DNA of 64,000 bases from Mesorhizobium sp. B2-4-3 (GTDB lineage: Bacteria; Pseudomonadota; Alphaproteobacteria; Rhizobiales; Rhizobiaceae), in NCBI RefSeq assembly GCF_006442815.1, contig NZ_VFVL01000029.1, positions 1-64,000 on the forward strand, read 5' to 3'. A program made the position numbers and the translations under genes. The notes beneath the pieces are model-generated. The model saw only the letters and a program-made list of their open reading frames with translations. It was not told the origin of the DNA and searched no databases. The first letter of the stretch is position 1, and each line of letters begins with the position of its first letter. Shown in pieces: positions 26,189 to 33,945 of this stretch.

Positions 26189-26494
26189 ATGTCCGCGCGC
26201 ATTTTCAGTCCAGCCAAAACCGCGATGCAGTCCGGCAAGGCCAAGACCGGACATTGGGTGCTGGAATTCGATCCCGCCCAGCGCAAGAAGATCGACCCGC
26301 TGATGGGCTACACCACCTCGGGTGACATGCTGAGCCAGGTGAAGCTCACCTTCGAGACGAAGGAAGAGGCTATGGCTTATGCCGAAAAGGAAAAGATCGC
26401 CTATCGCGTCGAAGAGCCGAAGGAAGCCAAGCGCCGGCAGATTTCCTATTCGGACAATTTCCGCTATGACCGCAGAACGCCCTGGACGCACTGA
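26189..26494 (+). CDS. NDUFS4-like ETC complex I subunit family protein
   Basis: 101 residues matching the ETC_C1_NDUFA4/NDUFS4 family: MSARIFSPAKTAMQSGKAKT, WVLEFDPAQRKKIDPLMGY, YRVEEPKEAKRR, and ending RRTPWTH. In alphaproteobacteria it is an accessory subunit of respiratory complex I. ATG 26189 is preceded by AAAGAGG; a GTG two codons earlier is possible. It stands alone between a variable gap and tRNA-Arg. Confidence 0.93.
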   Translation: MSARIFSPAKTAMQSGKAKTGHWVLEFDPAQRKKIDPLMGYTTSGDMLSQVKLTFETKEEAMAYAEKEKIAYRVEEPKEAKRRQISYSDNFRYDRRTPWTH

Positions 26495-26552
26495 CTTCCC
26501 GAGTCTTGCCTCGCCTTGGCGTAGCGCGCATCAGCCGGCCCGGCCGGCCGAC

Positions 26553-26629
26553 GGTCCCGTAGCTCAGCTGGATAGAGCACCGGCCTTCTAAGCCGATGGT
26601 CGCAGGTTCGAATCCTGCCGGGATCGCCA
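26553..26629 (+). tRNA. tRNA-Arg (anticodon TCT)
   Basis: Cloverleaf: acceptor GGTCCCG pairing with CGGGATC (one G-T), D-arm AGCTCAGCTGGATAGAGC, anticodon loop CTTCTAA, T-arm CAGGTTCGAATCCTG, CCA encoded at 26627-26629. Confidence 0.97.
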
Positions 26630-26636
26630 TTTTTTG

Positions 26637-26845
26637 GGTCCGTTCCGGACACATAGGTTACGGTTTATACCGGAGACATGGGTAACACTTTTGGACCGAA
26701 GGGGTTCTGGAGTGGTTTGAGCCTGCATGTCTCATCGTCGAAAGAGCCCAGATCATAGTCCATGAAGCTGGCCAGCCGGATATGGTCTCCGACCTGTTTT
26801 GACGCCGACGGTCTGGCCAGCGAAGACGAGGCTGAGCAAGGCCCA
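26637..26845 (-). mobile_element. 3' remnant of an IS481-family transposase
   Basis: Read on the minus strand, codons ending at TAA 26665-26667 give FMDYDLGSFDDETCRL, then NPFGPKVLPMSPV, the C-terminus typical of IS481 transposases. Further 5' the matching part (LSLVFAGQTVGVK) lies in another frame: one extra A in an AAAA run near 26800 breaks it. The rest of the transposase is missing. The outer end, with CCGGACACATAGG near 26646, resembles an IS terminus and sits only about 10-15 bases from the tRNA-Arg CCA. Confidence 0.75.
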
Positions 26846-27475
26846 TTAACTGCCCTTTCTCACCCGTTCCGAGTTTGTGAGCGCTTCGCCAAGCCGTCCA
26901 ACTACCTGCTTCATCGCCTTCTCTGCGGCATCAGTCATTGCTTTGGCGCCACCTTCGCAGAACCCGCCGGCATCGCCCTGCGCATTGCCGTCCCCGCCCA
27001 CAGTGGAACCGAGCAGGCGGCCGTTGCGCCCATCAACGGTTATTGAAGCCGCCAACTCAACTTCCGTTTCCATGCCGGCGGTCCAAAACCCTGGGACGAC
27101 ACGAAGCCGCCCGTCCAACTCTTCGCCTTTGATAACAATCATTCCGCGAGCACCTTGGGCGGCGAGATCAGCTCGATCAACCGGAGCATCGACGACTTGA
27201 AGCTCTGCCACGAGAGGCTCCAGCGTTTTTCGCACCGATCCGGCAAAGCCGGCTCGCATATCGATTGGAAAGGTGTGGGCAGCGCAATTGATGTCGGATG
27301 GTTTGATGCTGCGGGAGAGGACAGTTGCATCGACGTATAGAAAGTACTTCCCGGGCAACTTATCGCCATACGATGAATAGACGTTATAGGCCGCGATCGG
27401 CAGAGGTTCAGCCTTGTATTGGCAGCCAGACACCGCAGCGGCAATAACCGCGACGGCCAAAGATCGAAATTTCAT
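26846..27475 (-). CDS. Lipoprotein of unknown function
   Basis: 209 residues with a lipoprotein signal: basic start MKFRSLAVAVIAAAVSGC, lipobox VSGC with Cys18. The mature part contains YFLYVDATVLSR and a Gly-rich stretch TVGGDGNAQGDAGGF, followed by a helical, basic C-terminus. I recognise no domain. ATG 27475 is preceded by GGGAGGG. Its stop lies directly beside the IS481 remnant, which may have replaced a downstream gene. Confidence 0.75.
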   Translation of the reverse strand: MKFRSLAVAVIAAAVSGCQYKAEPLPIAAYNVYSSYGDKLPGKYFLYVDATVLSRSIKPSDINCAAHTFPIDMRAGFAGSVRKTLEPLVAELQVVDAPVDRADLAAQGARGMIVIKGEELDGRLRVVPGFWTAGMETEVELAASITVDGRNGRLLGSTVGGDGNAQGDAGGFCEGGAKAMTDAAEKAMKQVVGRLGEALTNSERVRKGS

Positions 27476-27676
27476 GGTTTCCCTCCCAAGCCCGTCGCCA
27501 CAATTGCGCGGGCAAGACAGAGCGTCAATCCTCTACACTCTGGCGAAACGCTTCATTTTCTTGTTTTAACTCAACGATTCCAAATACGAATTGCTAGTTC
27601 GAGGCCGGCTTCATCGCCCTGCCCAACTCCGCATTTGACGCAATAGATGATCGTAAGATCCGAGGTATGTTCGTTG

Positions 27677-27904
27677 TTTGGAGGGCTGATGCTGCGGACG
27701 ATGTCAGCGCTTACGTGCGAGTGGTTCGCTGCGACGATCTTCCGCGATCAGGGCATGCGCCGCCCCGAAATGCGCATGCGCATGATCGATGGCTTCAACG
27801 AAGGCTGGATCGATTTCCGCGATCCGAACGCTGAACGGCGCAAGGGGAGGACTGGGATCGACGAGGCGATTGCTGGACTTCTTAACGCCGGGGCAGAGCG
27901 GTGA
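27677..27904 (+). pseudogene. 3' fragment resembling an NmrA/NAD(P)-dependent epimerase tail
   Basis: The frame reads RMRMIDGFNEGWIDF, then KGRTGIDEAIAGLL. This resembles, from memory, the C-terminal helix-strand end of some NmrA-type reductases (a GFNxGWI motif followed by a short helix). No nucleotide-binding N-terminus is present upstream, so if the match is right this is a truncated relic. No good ribosome site. Confidence 0.4.
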
Positions 27905-28003
27905 TTTTGCTGCGGGAGGTGATTTGCCGATCTAACGAAGTCCAGTCGGTGAATATTTCTGGCTTGGTGCGACATTCTTGCGGACCGTGACATCCTCCTT
28001 GCT

Positions 28004-28705
28004 ATGATACGGCTTTCTCGTTTTCGGCAGGGGGCGAGACATCACCAGTTGGAATGCCCGAGTTCGCCCGGGCATCCGAAGGGTTATGTCGCTGCGCGCC
28101 GAGTGAGTTTCAAAGTGTCGACTTTTTCGAAGTGGTTGAAAGATGTTCGCCACTATCTGCCTGAGAACGCGTCTGTGGGACGCCACACCTATGGTGTGAC
28201 ATGGCGAAAGATCCTTTACTGCTCGAAGGATACTCCGCTGAGAATCGGAGCCTTCTGCTCCATCGCTCGTGAGGTGCTTTTCATGTGCGGTGGGCAGCAT
28301 CTGACCGACAGTGCGACCTCCTTTCCAATCTACAGCCGCATGCTGGATCAGCGCGACCCGGTTCCGAACGCAGGCAGGCCCGGCGGGATCATGATTGGCA
28401 ATGATGTTTGGATTGGCTATGGCGCCATAATACTTCCGGGCATCGAAATCGGCGACGGTGCGGTCATCGGCGCCGGCGCAATTGTCACCAAGGATGTGCC
28501 GCGCTATGCCGTCGTCGGTGGATCTCCAGCCAAGCTGATCAGATATCGCTTTCCGCAGGATATCATCTCGAAGCTGCTGGATATCCAATGGTGGCACTGG
28601 GACGACGACAAGATCAAGAGCGAGGCAGCCATCCTCACCGGTCCGATCGAGACTTTCGTTGCCAAGCATTTCGTGGCAGGCGCCGGAGTGAAGCAAGCGG
28701 AATAG
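28004..28705 (+). CDS. CatB-related hexapeptide-repeat O-acetyltransferase
   Basis: Up to 233 residues. Left-handed beta-helix repeats run through GIMIGNDVWIGYGAIILPG and IGDGAVIGAGAIVTKDVP, ending with the family segment VVGGSPAKLIRYRFP and WWHWDDDKI. This is the xenobiotic acetyltransferase (XAT) group, including chloramphenicol and sugar/polysaccharide O-acetyltransferases. The next gene is a GT8 glycosyltransferase 15 bases downstream, so surface-sugar decoration is the likelier role. The start is unsure: ATG 28004 lacks a ribosome site, and GTG 28103 or 28115 are reasonable. Confidence 0.85.
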   Translation: MIRLSRFRQGARHHQLECPSSPGHPKGYVAARRVSFKVSTFSKWLKDVRHYLPENASVGRHTYGVTWRKILYCSKDTPLRIGAFCSIAREVLFMCGGQHLTDSATSFPIYSRMLDQRDPVPNAGRPGGIMIGNDVWIGYGAIILPGIEIGDGAVIGAGAIVTKDVPRYAVVGGSPAKLIRYRFPQDIISKLLDIQWWHWDDDKIKSEAAILTGPIETFVAKHFVAGAGVKQAE

Positions 28706-28720
28706 CTAGGCCGGCAGCAA

Positions 28721-29692
28721 ATGACGAAATCCTGTTTCTTTCTGGCGGCGGATGCCAAATACTTTCCCTATGCCTGCCTGGCGGCGCGCCGGGTGCTGGA
28801 CGTTTCGCCGGCGACAGACGGCTTTATCCTGCAAATGAATGTCGGCGCGGCCGATCTTGCCGCAGCGCGGCGATTGCTCGCCGATCGCGTCAGCGTAATC
28901 GATCTCTCGCAGATGATGCAAAATGCGCGCTTTTCGCCCGGCCATCTGAGCCTCGCGGTTTATATGCGGCTGTTCGTGGACGAGATGGCCGAATTCGTCC
29001 CCTACAGCCGGGTTGTCTATTTGGACAGCGACGTGCTCTTCAACCGGTCGGTCGTCGACCTGATGGAAACCCCGCTGAACGCGCCGCTTCTGGCGGCCCA
29101 CGATGTTCAGTCGTATTTCGAGCCGAGATATCGGGAGCGCCTTTCCATGCAGTCCGGCGCTCCATATTTCAATTCTGGCGTTCTTTTGCTCGATCTGCCC
29201 TGGATCAGAAGAGATGGCCTGTTGGGCGCGGCTCGGCACTTTGCTTCGCTTCGCGTCAATGGACTGGATCAAGGCGCATTGAACCTTGCATTCGAAGGCA
29301 AATGGCAGACCCTGCATCCTTCGTGGAACGCCATGACCAACTACAGTTGGCAAATCCCGTTCGGCAGCGCCTTTGCCCGGCACTTCAACTGGGGCAAGCC
29401 TTGGGACAAGGTGCCGCTCGGCGTCGAACGCGCTGCTCTCGACATCTACCGCGACTTGGCGCGCGGCACGCCTTGGGAGGCTGCTTTCAAGCGCCGTGTT
29501 CCTTTCGAGCGCGGCCAGATCAAGCGTTTCATCCGGCGCTTTGACAAGGTCGGCAGTCTTGTTACCAACCGCGAGCGCCTTCGCCGCCGCGCCCGCTACG
29601 ACGGCGAGAAGGTGTATGAAATCTTCGCAAGGCAAGCCGACGAAGGGGCGATGGCGGCGCAGTTTCCCGAGATGCTTTGCGGCTTTGGCTGA
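28721..29692 (+). CDS. Glycosyltransferase family 8
   Basis: 323 residues, GT-A fold, retaining galactosyl/glucosyltransferase group. The metal-binding DxD is Asp102-x-Asp104 in VVYLDSDVLF. Further family segments are APYFNSGVLLLDL and LDQGALNLAFEGKW. The C-terminal 60 residues are basic and probably contact membrane or acceptor. It forms an operon with the acetyltransferase, suggesting modification of lipopolysaccharide or another surface glycan. Confidence 0.9.
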   Translation: MTKSCFFLAADAKYFPYACLAARRVLDVSPATDGFILQMNVGAADLAAARRLLADRVSVIDLSQMMQNARFSPGHLSLAVYMRLFVDEMAEFVPYSRVVYLDSDVLFNRSVVDLMETPLNAPLLAAHDVQSYFEPRYRERLSMQSGAPYFNSGVLLLDLPWIRRDGLLGAARHFASLRVNGLDQGALNLAFEGKWQTLHPSWNAMTNYSWQIPFGSAFARHFNWGKPWDKVPLGVERAALDIYRDLARGTPWEAAFKRRVPFERGQIKRFIRRFDKVGSLVTNRERLRRRARYDGEKVYEIFARQADEGAMAAQFPEMLCGFG

Positions 29693-29985
29693 ACCGGCCG
29701 CGGCGACGGGCTGTGGATAATAGCCACCCGTTTACCACGCGCCGGCGCTTGCGTTGCGGCCGGGCTCCGACTCGCCGAAATGGAAGGGCCTGAACCCGTC
29801 AGGCAACCCCGAACCCCAGCGGCCGGCGTTTTCATGTGCCCCACGGGATGCGTTCTTGAACGTGTTCCGGAGTATGCGTCGGCCGTCGCTTCGCCCCCAT
29901 GGAAAACAAAAGCCCGCCGCGGCAATGGGAAACCGCGACGGGCTTGGCGGCGTCCCCGGTGGGACGCCATGGGGAAATCGAGGCT
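29693..29985. other. Gap after the glycosyltransferase
   Basis: No gene. It contains the hairpin at 29908-29945 and runs into the palindromic repeat at 29986. Confidence 0.4.
29908..29945 (+). terminator. Hairpin, likely terminator of the acetyltransferase/GT8 operon
   Basis: AAGCCCGCCGCGG pairs with CCGCGACGGGCTT around a ten-base loop, with A-rich sequence before and no T-run after. It is palindromic enough to act in either direction. Confidence 0.45.
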
Positions 29986-30112
29986 GGAGCAATTCCAGGA
30001 AAAGTGTCACACGGTTAGGCTCGGCGACTTCGCCGTAGCCTTCCGTCCGGAATTGCGTAAAAACAAAGAGATAGAGCGGTTCGCCGTTTCCGTGAAACGG
30101 TGAAACGCTCTA
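29986..30112. repeat. Dispersed palindromic repeat, copy 2, with nested palindrome
   Basis: GGAGCAATTCCAGGAAAAGT to GAAACGCTCTA. It has the same sub-blocks as copies at 10005 and 52812, but between CGGTT and CCGTCCGG it carries an extra palindromic segment, with AGGCT (30018-30022) and AGCCT (30038-30042) around CGGCGACTTCGCCG. Confidence 0.75.
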
Positions 30113-30352
30113 CGCCAGCAGGCCGGCGACCTTGGCCGCCTTGCGCAGTGTCTTGCGGGCTTCCACCGGGCTGCGCAGACCGTCGAGCGCATCGCGGCAG
30201 ACACGGCTTGCCGAGCGCCAGGCGCCGTCGCGCGCCTGTCCCGGCCAGCGTTGGTCGAGGCATTCCATCGCTTCGAAACAGCTTGATACCTTGCGCTGGC
30301 CGTTTGGCTGGAAATCGATCACGACTGGTTCGGAAAACCAGACATCGTTCAT
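30110..30352 (-). CDS. DUF982 family protein 1
   Basis: 80 residues from ATG 30352 (CGGAGGAAG upstream). It begins MNDVWFSEPVVIDF and continues with the helical part typical of DUF982 (CFEAMECLDQRWPG; CRDALDGLRSPVEARKTL). The family is a rhizobial miniprotein group with no known function. A second member lies at 30947. Confidence 0.85.
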   Translation of the reverse strand: MNDVWFSEPVVIDFQPNGQRKVSSCFEAMECLDQRWPGQARDGAWRSASRVCRDALDGLRSPVEARKTLRKAAKVAGLLA

Positions 30353-30612
30353 CACTTCCTCCGTTCTTGTGATTGTCTTAGAGCAAGCAATCGGTGCCGG
30401 ATGAGCACCCGATGCAGGTCCGCGCGGGGCGATGCGGACCCTCGCATTAACCAACCATCGCGCGTTAGGTTCCGAAGAATTTCAAGGCCGGGACGGGCCG
30501 CGCCCGAACGGGCTCATGGGCCTCCGGATCCATGATCCGGATGGCTGAAAAATCGTGTGACCAAAGTCACTGCCGCGCCCTCGCGGACGGCGCTAATGAA
30601 TCCGGCAGGCTG

Positions 30613-30798
30613 ATGAAACGCGGGAAACCTCTCATGCTTATCGCCGTGCTCGCATCCACCATGACCGTCGCCACCTTGATGGCGACCGCTTTCGGACTCT
30701 ACGAGGAAGTGCGGCTGAGCCGTGCCCGCGCTGAAGCCGATCGTTTGCGCGCGTTTGGAACGGCGCGTCGGTTTTCTGTCAAGTCGCGCGATCGATAG
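30613..30798 (+). CDS. Small single-pass membrane protein
   Basis: 61 residues from ATG 30613: basic start MKRGK, one helix LMLIAVLASTMTVATLMATA, then a charged tail rich in Arg and Glu. An AGGCTG element precedes. There is no known family. Charge distribution predicts the N-terminus inside the cell. Confidence 0.5.
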   Translation: MKRGKPLMLIAVLASTMTVATLMATAFGLYEEVRLSRARAEADRLRAFGTARRFSVKSRDR

Positions 30799-30815
30799 GC
30801 CCGACGCCACCAGGC

Positions 30816-30920
30816 ATGTTCACTCCGCTTCAACTGGCCATGTGCATCTTTCGGGCCGGAATCCTGCTTTCTCCGGCGGTGTTCGCGGTGCTGGCGCTCT
30901 TGTGGCTTTACTATCGATAG
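30816..30920 (+). CDS. Possible 34-residue membrane peptide
   Basis: MFTPLQLAMCIFRAGILL is followed by LSPAVFAVLALLWLYYR and a stop: one long hydrophobic helix with a basic end, 17 bases after the preceding small membrane gene. Codon use is GC-biased as in real genes. The short length keeps confidence low. Confidence 0.38.
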   Translation: MFTPLQLAMCIFRAGILLSPAVFAVLALLWLYYR

Positions 30921-30946
30921 GCCGGCTTGTGGAACGCCGGTCCGCT

Positions 30947-31192
30947 CTATTCCACCAGCACATGCGCCTCGCGCGCGGCGACAACAAAGGCCTCCCTGGC
31001 ATTGTCCGCCGCGACGTCGCCGCGGATCGCGCGGCGGCACGCGCGCAGCGCCGCGCCATGCGGCGCGCTGCCGGCATCGCGCCATTGGCCGGTCAGCAGT
31101 TCGACAGCCTGCTCGGCGTTGGATATGTGGCGGATCGAGCCGGAAACGCCGACGGCGACTTCGACCGGCCTCGAAAACCATCCCTGGATCAT
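30947..31192 (-). CDS. DUF982 family protein 2
   Basis: 81 residues from ATG 31192 (GGGAGG upstream). It begins MIQGWFSRPVEVAVG, then AEQAVELLTGQWRDAG and ACRRAIRGDV, the same layout as the DUF982 protein at 30110. The pair flanks two tiny membrane-protein frames. Confidence 0.83.
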   Translation of the reverse strand: MIQGWFSRPVEVAVGVSGSIRHISNAEQAVELLTGQWRDAGSAPHGAALRACRRAIRGDVAADNAREAFVVAAREAHVLVE

Positions 31193-31298
31193 CGCTAACC
31201 TCCCGAAATATGTCGGAGAACGATATATTTTACCGTAGCGCTGCCCCACGAAACGTCAACTTAACGTGAAGCCGTCTCGCCTATGCGGCACGCGCTGC

Positions 31299-31493
31299 TC
31301 ATCGTCCAAGCGGCTTCCGCGAAAGCTCGATCAGTTCCGCCTCGTCGGTGATGCCCGCCATGTAATTGGCGAGGATGCGCGAGGCGCGTGCTTCCTTCTG
31401 CTCGGCGGTCTCACCCTCGACATTGCCGTTTTGGTAGACACGGCCAAGCATGGCCGTCTCGTCGGGGGTGAATGTGTTGCGTACGACGGACAT
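31299..31493 (-). CDS. Conserved-looking 64-residue protein, unknown
   Basis: MSVVRNTFTPDETAMLGRVY, a polar Glu/Gln centre, then ASRILANYMAGITDEAELIE. It is all-helical in appearance. A perfect TAGGAGGAAG precedes ATG 31493, which makes expression credible. Same strand as the DUF982 gene downstream (106 bases apart). Confidence 0.65.
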   Translation of the reverse strand: MSVVRNTFTPDETAMLGRVYQNGNVEGETAEQKEARASRILANYMAGITDEAELIELSRKPLGR

Positions 31494-31897
31494 GGCTTCC
31501 TCCTACAGCCCGGTCCCCTTTGCCCCGGCTAATATTAGCACGCTTCGAGATTGGGAGTGAGTCGCGGCAATATCGTGGCCGAGGTCTCCTCGACCGGTCA
31601 CGCCGACTGCCCGCGGTTGGCCGCTGCTTTGCCGGCCTCGTTATATTCTTGCCGAATGAGCGCTTCGCTGATACGCATTAGCAGCGTGGAATTTTTCCGA
31701 GTCTGCATTGACTTGCGCCCAGAAAAGCGCCGCGCGTTCTGTCCGAGACCAACAACCCCGACGTGGTGGCAACCGGGTTACGAAGGGGTTCTGGTTGAAA
31801 AGAAGCAGGGCAGGTCCCGTGTCCAATCGGGGCATGCTCATCAACGCTCTGGAACTCTGAAGCCATTGCCCCCATGGCCTTCGGAAGAGCATGAACC
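31494..31897. other. 404-base gap before the ArsR gene
   Basis: I see no gene; short frames here lack ribosome sites and family resemblance. Promoters for both flanking genes must lie here. Confidence 0.4.
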
Positions 31898-32269
31898 ATG
31901 GGGAAATCGATGGTCACCAAGAAACTTACCGCCAACGCAGAAAGCGCGGCAGCCTTTCTCGCGGTGATGGGCAACGAGAAGCGTCTGCTCATCATGAACT
32001 ACCTGGCCGAGGGCGAACTCTCTGTCGGCGTGCTCGCTGACAAGGTCGAACTCAGCCAATCGGCGCTGTCGCAACACCTGGCCAAACTACGCAGGTTTGG
32101 CCTGGTCGAAACCCGCCGCGATCGTCAGATGGTCTATTACTCCTGCAAGTCTTCGGCAGCGCGCGAGCTCCTGGCGCTGCTCGATGGCCTGTTGGCCATG
32201 GACAAGCCGCTTGCCGGACCGGCAAGGCAGGCGTTTGTCGAGAGGATGCGGCGGCCGCAAGCCGCCTGA
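31898..32269 (+). CDS. ArsR-family winged-helix regulator
   Basis: 123 residues; ArsR/SmtB fold with NEKRLLIMNYLAEGELSVGV and recognition helix VELSQSALSQHLAKLRRFGL, then beta-wing TRRDRQMVYYSC. No cysteine-rich metal site is seen apart from Cys in YYSCKSS, so this resembles BigR/SoxR-type or nonmetal ArsR members. No target gene is adjacent. The start may be ATG 31898 or 31910. Confidence 0.9.
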   Translation: MGKSMVTKKLTANAESAAAFLAVMGNEKRLLIMNYLAEGELSVGVLADKVELSQSALSQHLAKLRRFGLVETRRDRQMVYYSCKSSAARELLALLDGLLAMDKPLAGPARQAFVERMRRPQAA

Positions 32270-32476
32270 ACTGACTGCTACGCACGGACGAGGCCGGGGG
32301 GCCTTCGTCTGGCGCGGCGCCTCGATGGCGCAGTGCTACGAACGGGGGCCGTACGGCGCCGCCGCTCATACTTCTTGCACCTCGAAGCCGAACCCGCCGC
32401 GCCGCTTGCCGGACGGACGGTGCATCACATTTGTTTGACAGATAGGGGGCGCCAAACATCAAGTTCCCCCTGCAAG

Positions 32477-32497
32477 CCGTTGATATAACGGTTTTTT
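32477..32497 (+). terminator. Short hairpin with T6 tail
   Basis: CCGTT (32477-32481) pairs with AACGG (32487-32491), followed by TTTTTT. It lies about 205 bases after the ArsR stop. Confidence 0.5.
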
Positions 32498-32629
32498 GTA
32501 ACGCGTACGGGCGCCAGATCTAGCCCAAGATTACAGATTTGTAAGTCGCCCTGCGCCCTTCCGTTGGCTAACCTTCGAGTCGATCCACACCCCCGGATCA
32601 TGACGGTGCCGAGCTTCCACTTCGGCTCC

Positions 32630-32666
32630 GTAAGAGGTCCGCCGCTCCCGGCGGGCCTCTTACGTT
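32630..32666 (+). terminator. Strong terminator-like hairpin
   Basis: GTAAGAGG and CCGCCG pair with CGGCGG and CCTCTTAC around a CTCC-type loop, followed by GTTTTG. Confidence 0.6.
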
Positions 32667-32783
32667 TTGCGGTCACGGCATGCCTGCGGAACTCCGTCGT
32701 CTGGCCGATCTGGACTCTCGATTCCCGGTCACCTATCGTCTCGATCCGTTCACATTGCGCAATGTCCATGCCGGGCTCCCGAT

Positions 32784-32862
32784 CTAATGCATGTCGCCCG
32801 GAAGTGTGCAGCGGTTCTGGGACAACGACATGCAGCAAAACAAAGACTTAAAGCAGCGCGGC
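32784..32862. repeat. Dispersed repeat B, copy 1
   Basis: CTAATGCATGTCGCCCGGAA, later GTGTGCAGCGGTT, ACGACATGCA, AAAACAAAGACTTAAAGC. The same block order is found at 61590. It contains the inverted arms TGCATGTCG/CGACATGCA. Confidence 0.7.
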
Positions 32863-32886
32863 ATTTTTTGATCTTCGGTGCTGACG

Positions 32887-33675
32887 ATGTTCGATCCAGA
32901 AAAGGCCAGGGCCGCTTCACGCCTGCTGGTGAGCCATTGGGACAACGGCACCCGTTTCGATGCGATACCCGAGCTGCTGCGGCCACGCACCCGCTCCGAA
33001 GGATATGCCGTCCAGTCGCATGTGATGGATCGCTCCGCGGCTCCGCTTTTCGGTTGGAAGATCGCCGCAACCAGCCTTGCCGGGCAAAGGCACATCAACG
33101 TCGACGGTCCGATGGCCGGGCGCCTGCTGGCGGAGAAGGCGGTCGATGTCGGCGGAGCCGTTTCGCTGGCGACGAGCAGGATGCGCGTGGCCGAGATCGA
33201 ATTCGCCTTTCGCTTCGGCCGCGAGCTGCAGCCGCGCGCGGAGCCCTATGAGATCGCCGAAGTGATGGATGCGGTGGCGGCATTGCACCCGGCGATCGAG
33301 ATACCGGACTCGCGATACGACGATTTCTGCGCGGTCGGCGCGGCGCAGCTCATCGCGGACAACGCCTGCGCCAATCTGTTCGTCATCGGCGAGGCCGTGG
33401 AAGACGATTGGCGCGACGTGGATCTGGCGAAGCACCCGGTGGTCGGGTTCGTCGCCGGGAAGTCGCGCCATGACGGATCGGGGGCGGCCGTGCTGGGTGA
33501 CCCCCGGATTGCCCTTCAATGGATCGTCAACGAATTGTCGGGCCTCGGCATCGCGCTACAGCCTGGGCAGGTGGTGATAACCGGCACCTGCGTCAAGCCG
33601 ATAGAAGTCGAGCCCGGCGATGAAGTCACCGGCGATTTGGGCAGGTTCGGCCGCGTCTCGGTCAGGTTTGTCTGA
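32887..33675 (+). CDS. 2-keto-4-pentenoate hydratase-like (FAH superfamily)
   Basis: 262 residues related to MhpD and 2-oxohept-3-ene-dioate hydratase, which add water to dienols in ring-cleavage pathways. Conserved pieces: VAEIEFAFRFGREL (metal-binding Glu), ALHPAIEIPDSRY, and GQVVITGTCVKPIEVEPGD near the end. ATG 32887 was chosen; a GTG nine bases upstream is possible. It stands convergent with the permease fragment at 33685 and may belong to the catabolic region to its right. Confidence 0.85.
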   Translation: MFDPEKARAASRLLVSHWDNGTRFDAIPELLRPRTRSEGYAVQSHVMDRSAAPLFGWKIAATSLAGQRHINVDGPMAGRLLAEKAVDVGGAVSLATSRMRVAEIEFAFRFGRELQPRAEPYEIAEVMDAVAALHPAIEIPDSRYDDFCAVGAAQLIADNACANLFVIGEAVEDDWRDVDLAKHPVVGFVAGKSRHDGSGAAVLGDPRIALQWIVNELSGLGIALQPGQVVITGTCVKPIEVEPGDEVTGDLGRFGRVSVRFV

Positions 33676-33684
33676 TCGGCCGTT

Positions 33685-33914
33685 TCAGCGCACGGCGCGC
33701 TGCCTTGTGACGACGCTGCGCACGGCGAGCACCAGCACGGTGACGATGATCAGGATCACCGAAGGTGCCGCGATCGCCGGATCGATGTTGTCGCGCAGGC
33801 CCATCCACATTAGCCGCGGCAGGGTGATGGCGTTCACCGAGGTGATGAACAAAGTCACGCCGATCTCTCCCAAGGAGAGCACGAGGGACAAAAGGGCCGA
33901 GGTGATGATGCCGA
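33685..33914 (-). pseudogene. Displaced 3' end of an ABC permease gene
   Basis: The minus strand encodes only a permease C-terminus: IGVTLFITSVNAITLPRL, then RDNIDPAIAA and VLVLAVRSVVTRQRAVR. Bases 33717-33914 align without gaps to 35793-35990 in the intact permease gene, with roughly nine bases in ten identical by eye. The coding similarity stops abruptly at 33914. The last eight residues and stop differ from the intact copy. It marks the far edge of the DNA inserted with the AlbA_2 gene. Confidence 0.85.
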
Positions 33915-33945
33915 TCCGTCCGAAGCAACCTCAATCAATCTGGAA

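Larger units (their letters stand above)
32270..32886. other. 617-base gap with hairpins and a repeat; possible small RNA
   Basis: No protein gene. A short hairpin with six Ts lies at 32477-32497, a strong hairpin at 32630-32662, and a dispersed repeat at 32784-32862. The AT-richer stretch 32440-32560 followed by a terminator-like hairpin could be a small RNA gene, but no promoter is certain. Confidence 0.4.
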
